A DNA stretch of 64,000 bases, from contig JAGCPF010000032.1 in NCBI GenBank assembly GCA_017642335.1, forward strand, positions 115,442 through 179,441, given 5' to 3'. The notes under the pieces were generated by a model. It was not told the DNA's origin. It saw only the letters and a list, made by a program, of their open reading frames with translations, and ran no database searches. Positions 17,375-25,591 of the stretch are shown in pieces. Source of the DNA: Fibrobacter sp. (lineage in GTDB: Bacteria; Fibrobacterota; Fibrobacteria; Fibrobacterales; Fibrobacteraceae). Made by a program: the position numbers and the translations under genes. Position 1 is the first letter of the stretch. Each line of letters begins with the position of its first letter.

Positions 17375-18292
17375 TTAAAGATTACTGATTTCTTCCACGG
17401 AGAAGCCGGTCAACTCAGCAATCTGTTCAACCGGCATATTCTTGGATTTCATATTCCGGGCAATTTCACGAGTTTTTTCAGAAACGCTCTCGGCAACCTT
17501 CGCGTTGATCTCATCCGCGAATTCCTCGAATACGCCCTTCACCATGACGTTATGGTCCCATTTTTCGTGATACACTTTCTGGTAAGCCTCGAATTCTTCT
17601 TTACTGAATTTAGACACTTTTGAACTTTCCGTCAACTGTTCGAATTTTTTCTCGTCCAGTTCGGCAGGCAGTTCCTTGAGCTTGTCTAGGAAGCGCAAAA
17701 AGAAAAGCCACTTGCGCAGGCTGGAAGAGCCGGGCTCAATAAAGAAGGGGACCTTCGAAAGTTCGATGGCCGTGAAATTGAATGTATCCAGAAACTGTTC
17801 ACCCGTATCCAGGTCGGTAACCGTAGCGCGGTGGACAATCCGGTCGTCATTAAACATCGTGTGTTGGGTAAGTGCTATGACGTATGTCGGCTTTATGTCA
17901 TAATCCCATTCGTCGCCGGGTTCTGCCTGATTCGCGATTATCTCGCTGGCGTAGAAAGCTAGCCTTTTCAGGAAGTGGTCTTGCCTGCGGATTTACACCT
18001 CTATCTCAATGAGGTTGCCCATATCGTCTTCGCAGTGCAGGTCAAAAATCGCCGTGCGGGATTCCCTGCTACCACTCAGGTTTTTCGCCACGTTGCGAGT
18101 CCACACGTTCTTGATGGGCCGTTTGAGCTGAGGTTCCAGCAGGTCGTTCAGCAGGTTCACAAGGTTTTCACGGCTTGAAGGTTTGTCCGGGTCGAAGGCC
18201 TTCTTGAAGGCCAAATCCACCAGCAAATTTGCAAACGGGCTCTTTTCGCCCGGTTTTACTATACAGTCCTTAAGCGGCTTGCGCTTGGCCAT
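17375..18292 (-). pseudogene. Rpn/PD-(D/E)XK nuclease-transposase family gene with in-frame nonsense codon
   Basis: A single reading frame runs from the ATG at 18292 (GGGGA upstream) to the stop at 17375 but is interrupted by TAA at 17993-17995. Upstream of it the protein reads KKAFDPDKPSSRENLVNLLNDLL ... AIFDLHCEDDMGNLIEIEV. Directly after the TAA, in the same frame, it continues IRRQDHFLKRLAFYASEII, then VIALTQHTMFND. This is the standard order of the Rpn (recombination-promoting nuclease, PD-(D/E)XK) family, whose catalytic core is D...E-x-x. One C-to-T change (CAA to TAA) would explain the stop. A downstream ATG at 17857 could give a 160-residue C-terminal fragment. Confidence 0.85.
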
Positions 18293-18522
18293 TGTACATT
18301 CCCCTGTCGATATTGTCAATCAATATTTCAAACACCGACAATATAAACCGGCGAGAAGCACTAGTCAAGCAAACTTAATTTTCCAAAAATAGGCCGACAA
18401 AAATTCTGTTTAAAACGTCTATAATTAAAGAGAAACCAGTTTGCATTTCGAAGACATTTTCCTAAAATTTTTCCACACATCTTTCACTTGACAATCGCAT
18501 AATGCGAGTATAGATTAATCAA
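18293..18522. other. intergenic region with promoter for the metallophosphoesterase gene
   Basis: 230 bp of AT-rich DNA between the divergent Rpn pseudogene and the metallophosphoesterase gene. TTGACA at 18488-18493 and a TATAGATT box at 18509-18516 (15-17 bp spacing) end only 6 bp before the ATG at 18523. No Shine-Dalgarno is present. Confidence 0.55.
18488..18516 (+). promoter_or_regulatory. sigma70-like promoter, probably yielding a leaderless transcript
   Basis: Perfect -35 TTGACA (18488-18493) and -10 TATAGA/TAGATT (18509-18516). A transcription start 6-8 bp downstream falls at or next to the ATG at 18523. Confidence 0.55.
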
Positions 18523-19365
18523 ATGACTTACTTTTTTGTCAGCGACTTGCACGTCGATTTCTACGTGCCAATGCCCCGCACAGTAGCGGTGCTGCGCAAA
18601 CATTTCGAAGCCTTCTTCGAGCGCAACTTCCTGCCGGCGAATGCTTGCTGCATCGCGGGCGATATCGCGAACAACTATTACACCTACGTAGAATTTTTGA
18701 AGTTCATCGCCGAAAAATACAGCACGGTCTATGTGTGCCTCGGGAACCACGACATCATCACAGAATACATAGGGCGTTTCGAGACAGACCGAGAATTCAC
18801 CACCTCCGAAAGCAAGATAAAATACTTCCTTGCCGAAGCAAAAAAAATCCCGAATATCCAACTGCTTGAGAACCGCATCGCAGGCGATGTCGCCGGTTGC
18901 ATGGGCATGTGCGATTTCAAGTACAAGCATACACCCGGCGCATCTGAAATATCAAACAAAATTTTGTGGGCGACACGATGGTTCGACGGAATCCATTGGA
19001 GATACATGCAGAACAACACCGACAAACTCTGGCGACATTACGACAGAGCCTTCCGCAAGCTCACCGCACAACACCCAAAAATCATGATGTCGCACTTTCT
19101 GCCGCTGGAATTCGACATGGCAGAACGCTACAAGCACGACCCCTGCTCGAACTTTTTTTATTTTCACGGAGCCAAATACCTCGAGAATCTGGACGACGGA
19201 AGCATCTGGCAAGCGGGACACACCCACACCGCCATCAAGCGCGAGTACACCGACCCGCTCGGCAAAAGACACCTACTGCTCTGCAATCCCGTAGGCTACC
19301 CCGACGAAGAGCCCTATGCGGAACATGGGCTAAAACGGGAAGATTTTCTGGTGGAAGTGGGATAA
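18523..19365 (+). CDS. calcineurin-like metallophosphoesterase
   Basis: A 280-residue protein with all five metallophosphoesterase motifs: SDLHVD (D8, H10), AGDIANN (D47), LGNHD (N75, H76), SHFLPLEF and QAGHTHT. It forms a two-metal hydrolase fold. The substrate is unknown; related stand-alone proteins act on nucleotides or nucleic acids. It lies at the left border of the AT-rich defence island and upstream of the AbiE pair. Whether it belongs to the defence cargo is open. The promoter suggests leaderless translation. Confidence 0.8.
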   Translation: MTYFFVSDLHVDFYVPMPRTVAVLRKHFEAFFERNFLPANACCIAGDIANNYYTYVEFLKFIAEKYSTVYVCLGNHDIITEYIGRFETDREFTTSESKIKYFLAEAKKIPNIQLLENRIAGDVAGCMGMCDFKYKHTPGASEISNKILWATRWFDGIHWRYMQNNTDKLWRHYDRAFRKLTAQHPKIMMSHFLPLEFDMAERYKHDPCSNFFYFHGAKYLENLDDGSIWQAGHTHTAIKREYTDPLGKRHLLLCNPVGYPDEEPYAEHGLKREDFLVEVG

Positions 19366-19406
19366 AAAGGCTGATTTTCGCCCAAATTCGGCATTTTTCC
19401 GCACCC

Positions 19407-19466
19407 TTTTAACAATTTTCTTGCTTTTAACATTTCGAAATGTTAAGTGGGAGAAAAATGTTAAAA
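19407..19466. promoter_or_regulatory. nested inverted repeats, candidate AbiEi operator
   Basis: A perfect 20-bp palindrome TTAACATTTCGAAATGTTAA (19427-19446) is flanked by a direct half-site TTTTAACA at 19407-19414 and an inverted half-site TGTTAAAA at 19459-19466. This gives two half-sites in each orientation. AbiEi antitoxins are known to bind inverted repeats upstream of their own operon, so this is a candidate site. Confidence 0.5.
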
Positions 19467-19498
19467 CACAATTTTTTTGTGTGTTACGAAGCCTGTAC

Positions 19499-19534
19499 AA
19501 AACTACTACAAATATTCAAAATTGTAGTAGTTTT
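19499..19534. repeat. 13-bp perfect inverted repeat upstream of abiEi
   Basis: AAAACTACTACAA (19499-19511) and TTGTAGTAGTTTT (19522-19534) with a 10-bp loop. The A/T ends would let it terminate in both directions. It could instead be a second operator for the AbiE operon. Confidence 0.65.
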
Positions 19535-19585
19535 ATTGGATTTTTTAAATGAAATTCGGATTTCTTGAACTTTTTCCGAATTTAG

Positions 19586-19615
19586 TTGAAATTTTAGAGT
19601 AAAAAAGAGTATATT
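19586..19615 (+). promoter_or_regulatory. promoter of the abiEi-abiEii operon
   Basis: TTGAAA (19586-19591), 18 bp, TATATT (19610-19615). The predicted start point falls on or beside the ATG at 19622, and there is no Shine-Dalgarno, so the antitoxin message is probably leaderless. Confidence 0.6.
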
Positions 19616-19621
19616 TACAGT

Positions 19622-20209
19622 ATGGCGCAAAAGAAAGTCCTATCCGACCAAAAACTTGTCTTTTCGAGCGACGAACTCCAAAAGCTGGGTTTTTCGTATT
19701 ATCAAATATCGAAAATGGTTGAACAGGGCAAGCTATTCCGTCTCAATAAATCGTATTACGAAAATGCAGGCTTTGCCGGCGACATGAACGACTTCTACTA
19801 CGTTCAGGCGTTTTCGCCCCAAGGCGTGGTATGCCTTCTGAGTGCAGCCGTTTACTACGGCCTTACAACCTTCCGCCCCGACTCCATTGATGTCGCTGTT
19901 CAGCCAAAGGCAAAGATATCTACGCAGCCGGAATCGCAAAGGCTTTCCCTGCACTACTTTTCCAGCAAAAGGCTTTCCATTGGAGTTGTCACGATTATAG
20001 AGAGCAAAAACACCTTCAAAATCTATGACATAGAAAAAACCGTCGTGGATATCGTCTCTAACCGGAACAAGGTCGGAATCGAAGAGACCAAGGAAATACT
20101 AACCAACTACCTCGCAAGACAAGACAGAAACATCAACAAACTCTATCGCTACGCAGAAAAACTTTCGTGTCTGAAAATCCTGAAGACGTACCTGGAGGTC
20201 CTCGTATGA
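19622..20209 (+). CDS. abiEi: type IV toxin-antitoxin AbiEi-family antitoxin
   Basis: A 195-residue protein. Residues about 12-60 form a winged-helix DNA-binding domain (FSSDELQKLGFSYYQISKMVEQGKLFRLNKSYYEN). A C-terminal AbiEi domain follows, with the conserved pattern GVVCLLSAAVYYGLTTF and later IYDIEKTVVDIV. Antitoxins of this family repress their own operon and neutralise the nucleotidyltransferase toxin. The next gene starts inside its stop codon (ATGA overlap), the normal arrangement. The gene is AT-rich compared with the housekeeping genes to its left. Confidence 0.85.
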   Translation: MAQKKVLSDQKLVFSSDELQKLGFSYYQISKMVEQGKLFRLNKSYYENAGFAGDMNDFYYVQAFSPQGVVCLLSAAVYYGLTTFRPDSIDVAVQPKAKISTQPESQRLSLHYFSSKRLSIGVVTIIESKNTFKIYDIEKTVVDIVSNRNKVGIEETKEILTNYLARQDRNINKLYRYAEKLSCLKILKTYLEVLV

Positions 20210-21048
20210 ATGTGGAGTCGATAAAAGGCAAGCTAAAAAACGTTGCCAAGACGAATTTCAGATTGTATCAGGAATTGCTTACGGTCTATGGGCTGGAACG
20301 AGCACTATTCAGGATTGGAAAATCAAAGTACAGAGAAAATTTCACACTCAAGGGCGGAATTTTTCTGTACGCCCTCTATGGAAAAAACTATCCGCGTTCT
20401 ACTTCGGATATAGATCTTCGTGCCGACAAAATCAGCGGAACGCAGGAATCGCTTCTGTCGATTTTTAGTGAAATTTTCTCAATACCGGCAGACGATGGAC
20501 TTGTATTTGATTTGACTTCGCTCAAGGCTCGTGAAATAACAAAGCAGGATGAATACCTGGGCACAAACATCAGCATCACAGCATTGCTCGGGAACACGCG
20601 ACTTCCTGTGTCCATTGATATCGGATTCGGCGATGTGATTATTCCGTCTAAAAAGGAAATGTCATTCCCTGTATTGTTGGATATGGAAAGCCCGAAGATT
20701 TACGGATATTCCATCGAATCGGTGCTTGCTGAAAAATTCGAGGCGATAGTCTCGTTGGGTTATGCGAATAGCCGCTTCAAGGACTTCTACGACATCTACG
20801 TTATTTTGCAGAGCGAAAAGATTGACGCTGAGTTGTTGCAAGAGGCTATTGTTCAGACATTCCAGAATCGAAGGACAACATTTGACGACATCGTCGTTTT
20901 CGAAGACTCTTTCGCTATGGATGTAGATCGCGTAAAAAGATGGAATGCATTCGTGAAAAAGAAAAAAGCCCTGGTGCAGGTGACGTTTGATAAGGTTGTC
21001 GAGCAGATCAAGACGTATTTTCAGCCCATTGTGGAAAGAGTGGGATGA
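20206..21048 (+). CDS. abiEii: type IV toxin-antitoxin AbiEii-family nucleotidyltransferase toxin
   Basis: A 280-residue protein starting at the ATG at 20206, which overlaps the abiEi stop by four bases and has GGAGG upstream. The DNA polymerase-beta-type nucleotidyltransferase motifs are present: GG at 50-51 followed by S67-D-I-D70-L, a third acidic residue D138 (VSIDIGFGD), and K177 with KDFYDIYVIL (192-201). AbiEii toxins transfer nucleotides, in studied relatives to tRNA, and arrest growth during phage infection. The intact active site and tight coupling to abiEi indicate a functional abortive-infection module beside the CRISPR locus. Confidence 0.87.
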   Translation: MNVESIKGKLKNVAKTNFRLYQELLTVYGLERALFRIGKSKYRENFTLKGGIFLYALYGKNYPRSTSDIDLRADKISGTQESLLSIFSEIFSIPADDGLVFDLTSLKAREITKQDEYLGTNISITALLGNTRLPVSIDIGFGDVIIPSKKEMSFPVLLDMESPKIYGYSIESVLAEKFEAIVSLGYANSRFKDFYDIYVILQSEKIDAELLQEAIVQTFQNRRTTFDDIVVFEDSFAMDVDRVKRWNAFVKKKKALVQVTFDKVVEQIKTYFQPIVERVG

Positions 21049-21114
21049 GGCGTTAAAAAAAATCATTTTTGCTCGAAGCGACGCCATAGATTTTCAAAAA
21101 TAAGCCCAAAAACA

Positions 21115-21164
21115 ACAACTAAATTCTTTTTGTAAAATTAATTTTGCAAAAAGAATTTAGTTGT
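21115..21164. promoter_or_regulatory. 50-bp near-perfect palindrome upstream of cas12a
   Basis: Bases 21115-21139 and 21140-21164 are inverted copies with one mismatch and no spacer (left end ACAACTAAATTC, right end GAATTTAGTTGT). It lies between abiEii and the -10-like TATATT at 21190-21195. It could be a large operator for a homodimer, a cruciform, or a terminator for abiEii, although no T-run follows. Confidence 0.75.
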
Positions 21165-21221
21165 GTCATTATTTGTCGCGAAGAAAGGTTATATTAAAAA
21201 AAAACTATTTTGAGGTCAAAA

Positions 21222-24200
21222 ATGGCTAAAAATACCATATTCTCCAAGTTCACCGAACTTTACCCGGTTTCTAAAACCCTGCGCTTTGAATTGAAGCCCA
21301 TTGGCAAAACCCTTGAAAAAATCAAGGAAAATGGAATTATCGACCATGATAAAAACAAAGCCGATAATTATGTTGATGCGAAGAAAATTATAGATGAGTA
21401 CCATAAATATTTCATCAGCGAAGCATTAAAAGGAATCAACTTAGACTGGTCACCACTCCGTGACGCATTTATAGATTCATTGACCAACAGAACTCAAGAT
21501 AGCAAGAAAAAACTCGAGGATTTGCAGAAGACTTTCAGAAAAAAAATTGCCGAAAAACTTGCTGCACATCCACACTTTAAGGAACTAACAGCCACAACGC
21601 CTAAAGATTTGTTTAAAAATATTCTTCCGGATCATTTTGGGAACGACGAATCTATTGAATCTTTTAAAGGATTTTCTACTTACTTTAAGGGTTTCCAAGA
21701 AAACAGGCAGAACATCTATTCTGCAGAAGCAATAAGCACTGGAGTGCCATACCGAATTGTTCATGACAATTTTCCTAAATTTTTATCCAACATTGAAACT
21801 TTCCAGAACATTCAAAAGCATTGTCTTTCTGTTCTTACCGACGCCGAAACAGAATTAAAAAAACTACTAAACGGCCAAAAACTTGTTGAAATATTCAATA
21901 TTGATTTTTTCAACAATGTTGTCACACAAGAAGGTATCGATTTCTTCAATCAGATAATCGGCGGCTACACAATTGAAAACAATACTAAAATTCGCGGAAT
22001 CAACGAATTTGCAAATCTCTACCGTCAACAAAATCCTGAGTTCGCAAAACTGCGCATCGCAACTAGAATGATTCCCTTGTACAAGCAAATCTTAAGCGAT
22101 CGGGATTCAATGTCGTTCATTCTAGAACCTTTCAAAGACGCTTCTCAAGTGCAATCGGCTGTAAAGGACTTTTTTGAGGACCACATTTTGCATTATACTA
22201 CCGATGGCTCTCAAATTAACGTTCTGGACAAAATTGCCAATTTGGTCGCCAGTTTAAACAATTTTGATTCAGAAAAAATTTTCATTGCTAGAGAATCTCT
22301 TTCACAAATATCTCAAAAAATCTTTGGAAATTGGAATTCGATAAATGACGCCTTCTTTGAATATTGCGAGAAACAATTTGGCTCAGCACAAAAAACTGCT
22401 AATAAGAAAAAAATTGATGCAAAATTAAAGGAAGATTGCTATTCAATCAAAGAAATAAACTGTGTCATCAAAAAAATAGACTCTTCCAAACAAATATTGG
22501 ACTATTGGAAAGAGTTTGATAGTTTGAAAAATAATATTGAATCGGGTGACATTTATAAGAAATACGTGGATTTTATATCTCTCAAATTTGAACCGGATGA
22601 GAAACTGGAAAAAGATGACAATATACAGGGCTTGAAGGCATTTCTCGATGCCATTAACGAATTCCTTCATTATGTCAAACCTTTGATTGTTAATCACGAA
22701 AACGGAGATACGGCTTTTTACAACGAACTAATGCCGTTATATGATCAGTTATCTAATATTATTCCTCTATATAACAAAACCCGTGATTTCGCAACGCAGA
22801 AGCCATCAGATTCGGCAAAATTTAAACTCAATTTTGAAAACCCCACTCTTGCAGATGGCTGGGATCAAAACAACGAAGCCAAAAATACGTCCATAATTCT
22901 TAAGAAAGAGGGCAATTATTATTTGGGAATAATGAATGCCAAGGACAAACCTAAAATTGACACATATAAGGTTAACTCTAATGAGCCTCATTATGACAAA
23001 ATGGTTTACAAACTCATTCCCTCTCCACACATGTCTCTTCCCAAGGCATTTTTCTCAAAAAAGGGGCTGGCGTTATACAAACCCTCTATGCAAATATTAG
23101 ATGGTTATAACGCAAATAAGCATAAAAAAGGGTCGTCTTTTGATAAGAAATATTGCCATCAATTAATTGATTTCTTCAAGGAAGCTATTTCTGCACATCC
23201 CGATTGGAAAAATTTCAAATTCAACTTCTCAGAAACAGCTTCTTATGATGACACTAGTGCTTTTTATAACGAAATTTCTAATCAAGGATACATGCTTTCA
23301 TTTACTTCTATTCCCGATTCACAAATCGATACATGGATTGATGAAGGAAAGTTATTCCTGTTCCAGATTTACAATAAGGATTTTGCTCCAGGAGCAAAAG
23401 GCAAGCCCAATTTGCATACATTATATTGGAAAGCAACATTCTCTCCCGAGAATTTGAAAGATGTTGTATTTAAATTGAATGGAGAAGCAGAACTTTTCTA
23501 TCGTCCTTGCAGCATCAAGAAACCATACTCTCACAAAATCGGTGAAAAAATGGTGAACCGAATAACAAAGGACGGCAGGCCAATTCCTGACGCGATATTT
23601 GGAGAACTTTTCCATTATTTCAACAATTCGACAAAGCCTTCTTTGAGTGACGATGCTAAAAAATACCTTGATTTTGTAATCGTCAAAGATGTAAAGCACG
23701 AAATCACTAAAGACAAACGATACACCGAAGATAAATTTGAATTCCATGTGCCATTAACCATGAATTTTAAATCAAGTGATGGCAGTAGATACATAAATGA
23801 TCGCGTAAAGGATTTCCTAAAGAATAATCCTGACGTCAATATCATTGGAATTGACCGTGGTGAACGCAACCTAATTTATATGACTCTTATCAACCAGAAA
23901 GGTGAAATTCTGATACAAAAGAGTTTTAATCTAGTCGGCAATACAAATTATCATGAAAAGCTGTCCATTCGCGAACAGGAACGTGATGCCGCAAGGAGGA
24001 GCTGGCGAAGCATCGGGAAAATTAAGGAACTCAAAGAGGGCTACCTCAGCCTTGTCATCCATGAAATTGCCAAAACAATGATTGAAAACAACGCAATTAT
24101 TGTTCTTGAAGATTTAAATTTTGGATTTAAGCGTGGACGATTCTGCGTCGAAAAGCAAGTATATCAAAAGTTTGAGAAAATGCTAATTGACAAGCTCAAT

Positions 24201-24983
24201 TATCTTGTTTTCAAAGATTGCTCGGATTCTGAATATGGTGGAATTCTTAAAGGATATCAGCTTACTCAAAAATTTACGAGTTTCAAAGACATTAGAAAGC
24301 AGAATGGATTCCTTTTCTATATTCCCGCTGCTTACACTTCTAAAATAGATCCAACAACCGGTTTCGTGAATCTTTTCAATTTTACAGATTTAACGAATGC
24401 GGAAAAGAAAAAGGATTTTTTGACAAATTTTGATGACATTACTTTTGATTCTAAAACAAATTCTTTTGCTTTTACTTTTGATTACAGCAAATTCAAAGTA
24501 TTTCAAACTGATTTCCAAAAGACATGGACAGTCTTCACCAATGGGAAGAGAATCGTCTATGATCGAGAATCAAAGAAATATAACACAATTGAGCCGACAA
24601 CGATAATACAGGAGGCTTTGGAAAAGCAAGGCGTTCAATGTGTTGATCAATTAAATGTATTGGCTGAAATTGAAAAAATCGAAACAAAAAACGCTAGTTT
24701 CTTCAATTCTATATGTTATGCTTTTGAAAAATCATTGCAAATGAGAAATAGTAATTCTGAAACTGATGACGACTATATACTTTCTCCAGTAAAAAACAAG
24801 AATGGAGTATTCTTCAATAGCAATGAAGCAGATGATAAACTTCCTAAAGATGCAGATGCAAATGGAGCTTTCCACATAGCTTTGAAAGGATTGTATCTGT
24901 TGCAGCATATATCAGAAACAGATGAAAAATTAAAGATACCTCATGAAAAGTGGTTTGAATTCGTACAGTCTCGGAATAAATAA
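21222..24983 (+). CDS. cas12a: CRISPR effector nuclease Cas12a (Cpf1), type V-A
   Basis: A 1253-residue protein starting at the ATG at 21222, with GAGG at 21212-21215. The N-terminus FTELYPVSKTLRFELKPIGKTLE is the conserved WED-I start. RuvC residues are D878 (IIGIDRGERNL), E963 (IVLEDLNFGFKRGRF) and D1212 (DADANGAFH). The Nuc arginine is R1175 (SLQMRNSNS). All are intact, so crRNA-guided DNA cutting is expected. The pre-crRNA processing site has H771 (SHKIGEKMVNR) and K830 (HEITKDK), but the position equivalent to K809 in AsCas12a and K852 in FnCas12a is R780. Length and sequence are closest in pattern to the Acidaminococcus and Francisella enzymes. Codon use is strongly AT-rich. Confidence 0.98.
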   Translation: MAKNTIFSKFTELYPVSKTLRFELKPIGKTLEKIKENGIIDHDKNKADNYVDAKKIIDEYHKYFISEALKGINLDWSPLRDAFIDSLTNRTQDSKKKLEDLQKTFRKKIAEKLAAHPHFKELTATTPKDLFKNILPDHFGNDESIESFKGFSTYFKGFQENRQNIYSAEAISTGVPYRIVHDNFPKFLSNIETFQNIQKHCLSVLTDAETELKKLLNGQKLVEIFNIDFFNNVVTQEGIDFFNQIIGGYTIENNTKIRGINEFANLYRQQNPEFAKLRIATRMIPLYKQILSDRDSMSFILEPFKDASQVQSAVKDFFEDHILHYTTDGSQINVLDKIANLVASLNNFDSEKIFIARESLSQISQKIFGNWNSINDAFFEYCEKQFGSAQKTANKKKIDAKLKEDCYSIKEINCVIKKIDSSKQILDYWKEFDSLKNNIESGDIYKKYVDFISLKFEPDEKLEKDDNIQGLKAFLDAINEFLHYVKPLIVNHENGDTAFYNELMPLYDQLSNIIPLYNKTRDFATQKPSDSAKFKLNFENPTLADGWDQNNEAKNTSIILKKEGNYYLGIMNAKDKPKIDTYKVNSNEPHYDKMVYKLIPSPHMSLPKAFFSKKGLALYKPSMQILDGYNANKHKKGSSFDKKYCHQLIDFFKEAISAHPDWKNFKFNFSETASYDDTSAFYNEISNQGYMLSFTSIPDSQIDTWIDEGKLFLFQIYNKDFAPGAKGKPNLHTLYWKATFSPENLKDVVFKLNGEAELFYRPCSIKKPYSHKIGEKMVNRITKDGRPIPDAIFGELFHYFNNSTKPSLSDDAKKYLDFVIVKDVKHEITKDKRYTEDKFEFHVPLTMNFKSSDGSRYINDRVKDFLKNNPDVNIIGIDRGERNLIYMTLINQKGEILIQKSFNLVGNTNYHEKLSIREQERDAARRSWRSIGKIKELKEGYLSLVIHEIAKTMIENNAIIVLEDLNFGFKRGRFCVEKQVYQKFEKMLIDKLNYLVFKDCSDSEYGGILKGYQLTQKFTSFKDIRKQNGFLFYIPAAYTSKIDPTTGFVNLFNFTDLTNAEKKKDFLTNFDDITFDSKTNSFAFTFDYSKFKVFQTDFQKTWTVFTNGKRIVYDRESKKYNTIEPTTIIQEALEKQGVQCVDQLNVLAEIEKIETKNASFFNSICYAFEKSLQMRNSNSETDDDYILSPVKNKNGVFFNSNEADDKLPKDADANGAFHIALKGLYLLQHISETDEKLKIPHEKWFEFVQSRNK

Positions 24984-24991
24984 TTAAAGGT

Positions 24992-25020
24992 ATCCCGGAG
25001 ACAAAAACTCCGGGATTTTT
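24992..25020 (+). terminator. intrinsic terminator/attenuator between cas12a and cas4
   Basis: ATCCCGGAG (24992-25000) pairs perfectly with CTCCGGGAT (25008-25016) around a 7-base loop, followed by five T. It begins 9 bp after the cas12a stop codon, and its 3' arm (CCGGGA) lies only 9 bp before the cas4 ATG at 25025. The hairpin therefore could both stop transcription and hide the cas4 ribosome-binding site. Confidence 0.85.
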
Positions 25021-25024
25021 GTAT

Positions 25025-25591
25025 ATGGATAACTACATACTTATATCTACATTAAATGATTTCATCTTCTGCCCTTATTCTATATATCTTCACAATGTTT
25101 ATATGGAGACGGATGATTCTGTTTATAAAGCAACACCTCAGGTTCGAGGCAAAATTGTCCATACTAGCATAGACAAGAAAACCTACAGTCCGCGCAACGA
25201 CTGTATTACGGCTTTGCCGGTTTTTAGTGATAAATATGGCCTTCTGGGTAAAATCGATTTATTCAAGGTCGCTGAAAAGAAGTTAATAGAACGAAAATAT
25301 CAATTGAAACAAATCTTTCGAGGGCAAATCTATCAATTGTGGGCACAATATTTCTGCATGCAAGAAATGGGTTATGACATTGATACTCTTGCTTTCTATG
25401 AAATATCTACAAACAAAATGTATCCTATCGACATGCCTACTCAGGAAGATGAAAAAGAATTTTCAGATTTTATAGCAAAATTTCGAAACTACAATCCTTT
25501 TGATCCGATAAGTGTCATTGCAAGCAAATGCCAACACTGTATATACAACAACTTATGTGATAAAGCGGAGGTTGAAAATGTTTACCAGTAA
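25025..25591 (+). CDS. cas4: CRISPR-associated exonuclease Cas4
   Basis: A 188-residue Cas4. The iron-sulfur cysteines are C16 (FIFCPYSIY), C169, C172 and C178 (SKCQHCIYNNLCDK). The RecB-type nuclease site has H46, D78 (GKIDLF), E89 and K91 (LIERKYQ), and the QIYQLWAQY motif follows. In type V-A systems Cas4 trims pre-spacers and selects those next to the PAM before Cas1-Cas2 integration. The start is the ATG at 25025; an upstream TTG is less likely. Its 3' end overlaps cas1 by 14 bp. Translation may be attenuated by the hairpin immediately upstream. Confidence 0.95.
   Translation: MDNYILISTLNDFIFCPYSIYLHNVYMETDDSVYKATPQVRGKIVHTSIDKKTYSPRNDCITALPVFSDKYGLLGKIDLFKVAEKKLIERKYQLKQIFRGQIYQLWAQYFCMQEMGYDIDTLAFYEISTNKMYPIDMPTQEDEKEFSDFIAKFRNYNPFDPISVIASKCQHCIYNNLCDKAEVENVYQ

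Noticed and set aside
20906..21221. A tracrRNA or anti-repeat upstream of cas12a
   Set aside because: No complement to the CRISPR repeat was found, and type V-A systems do not use a tracrRNA.
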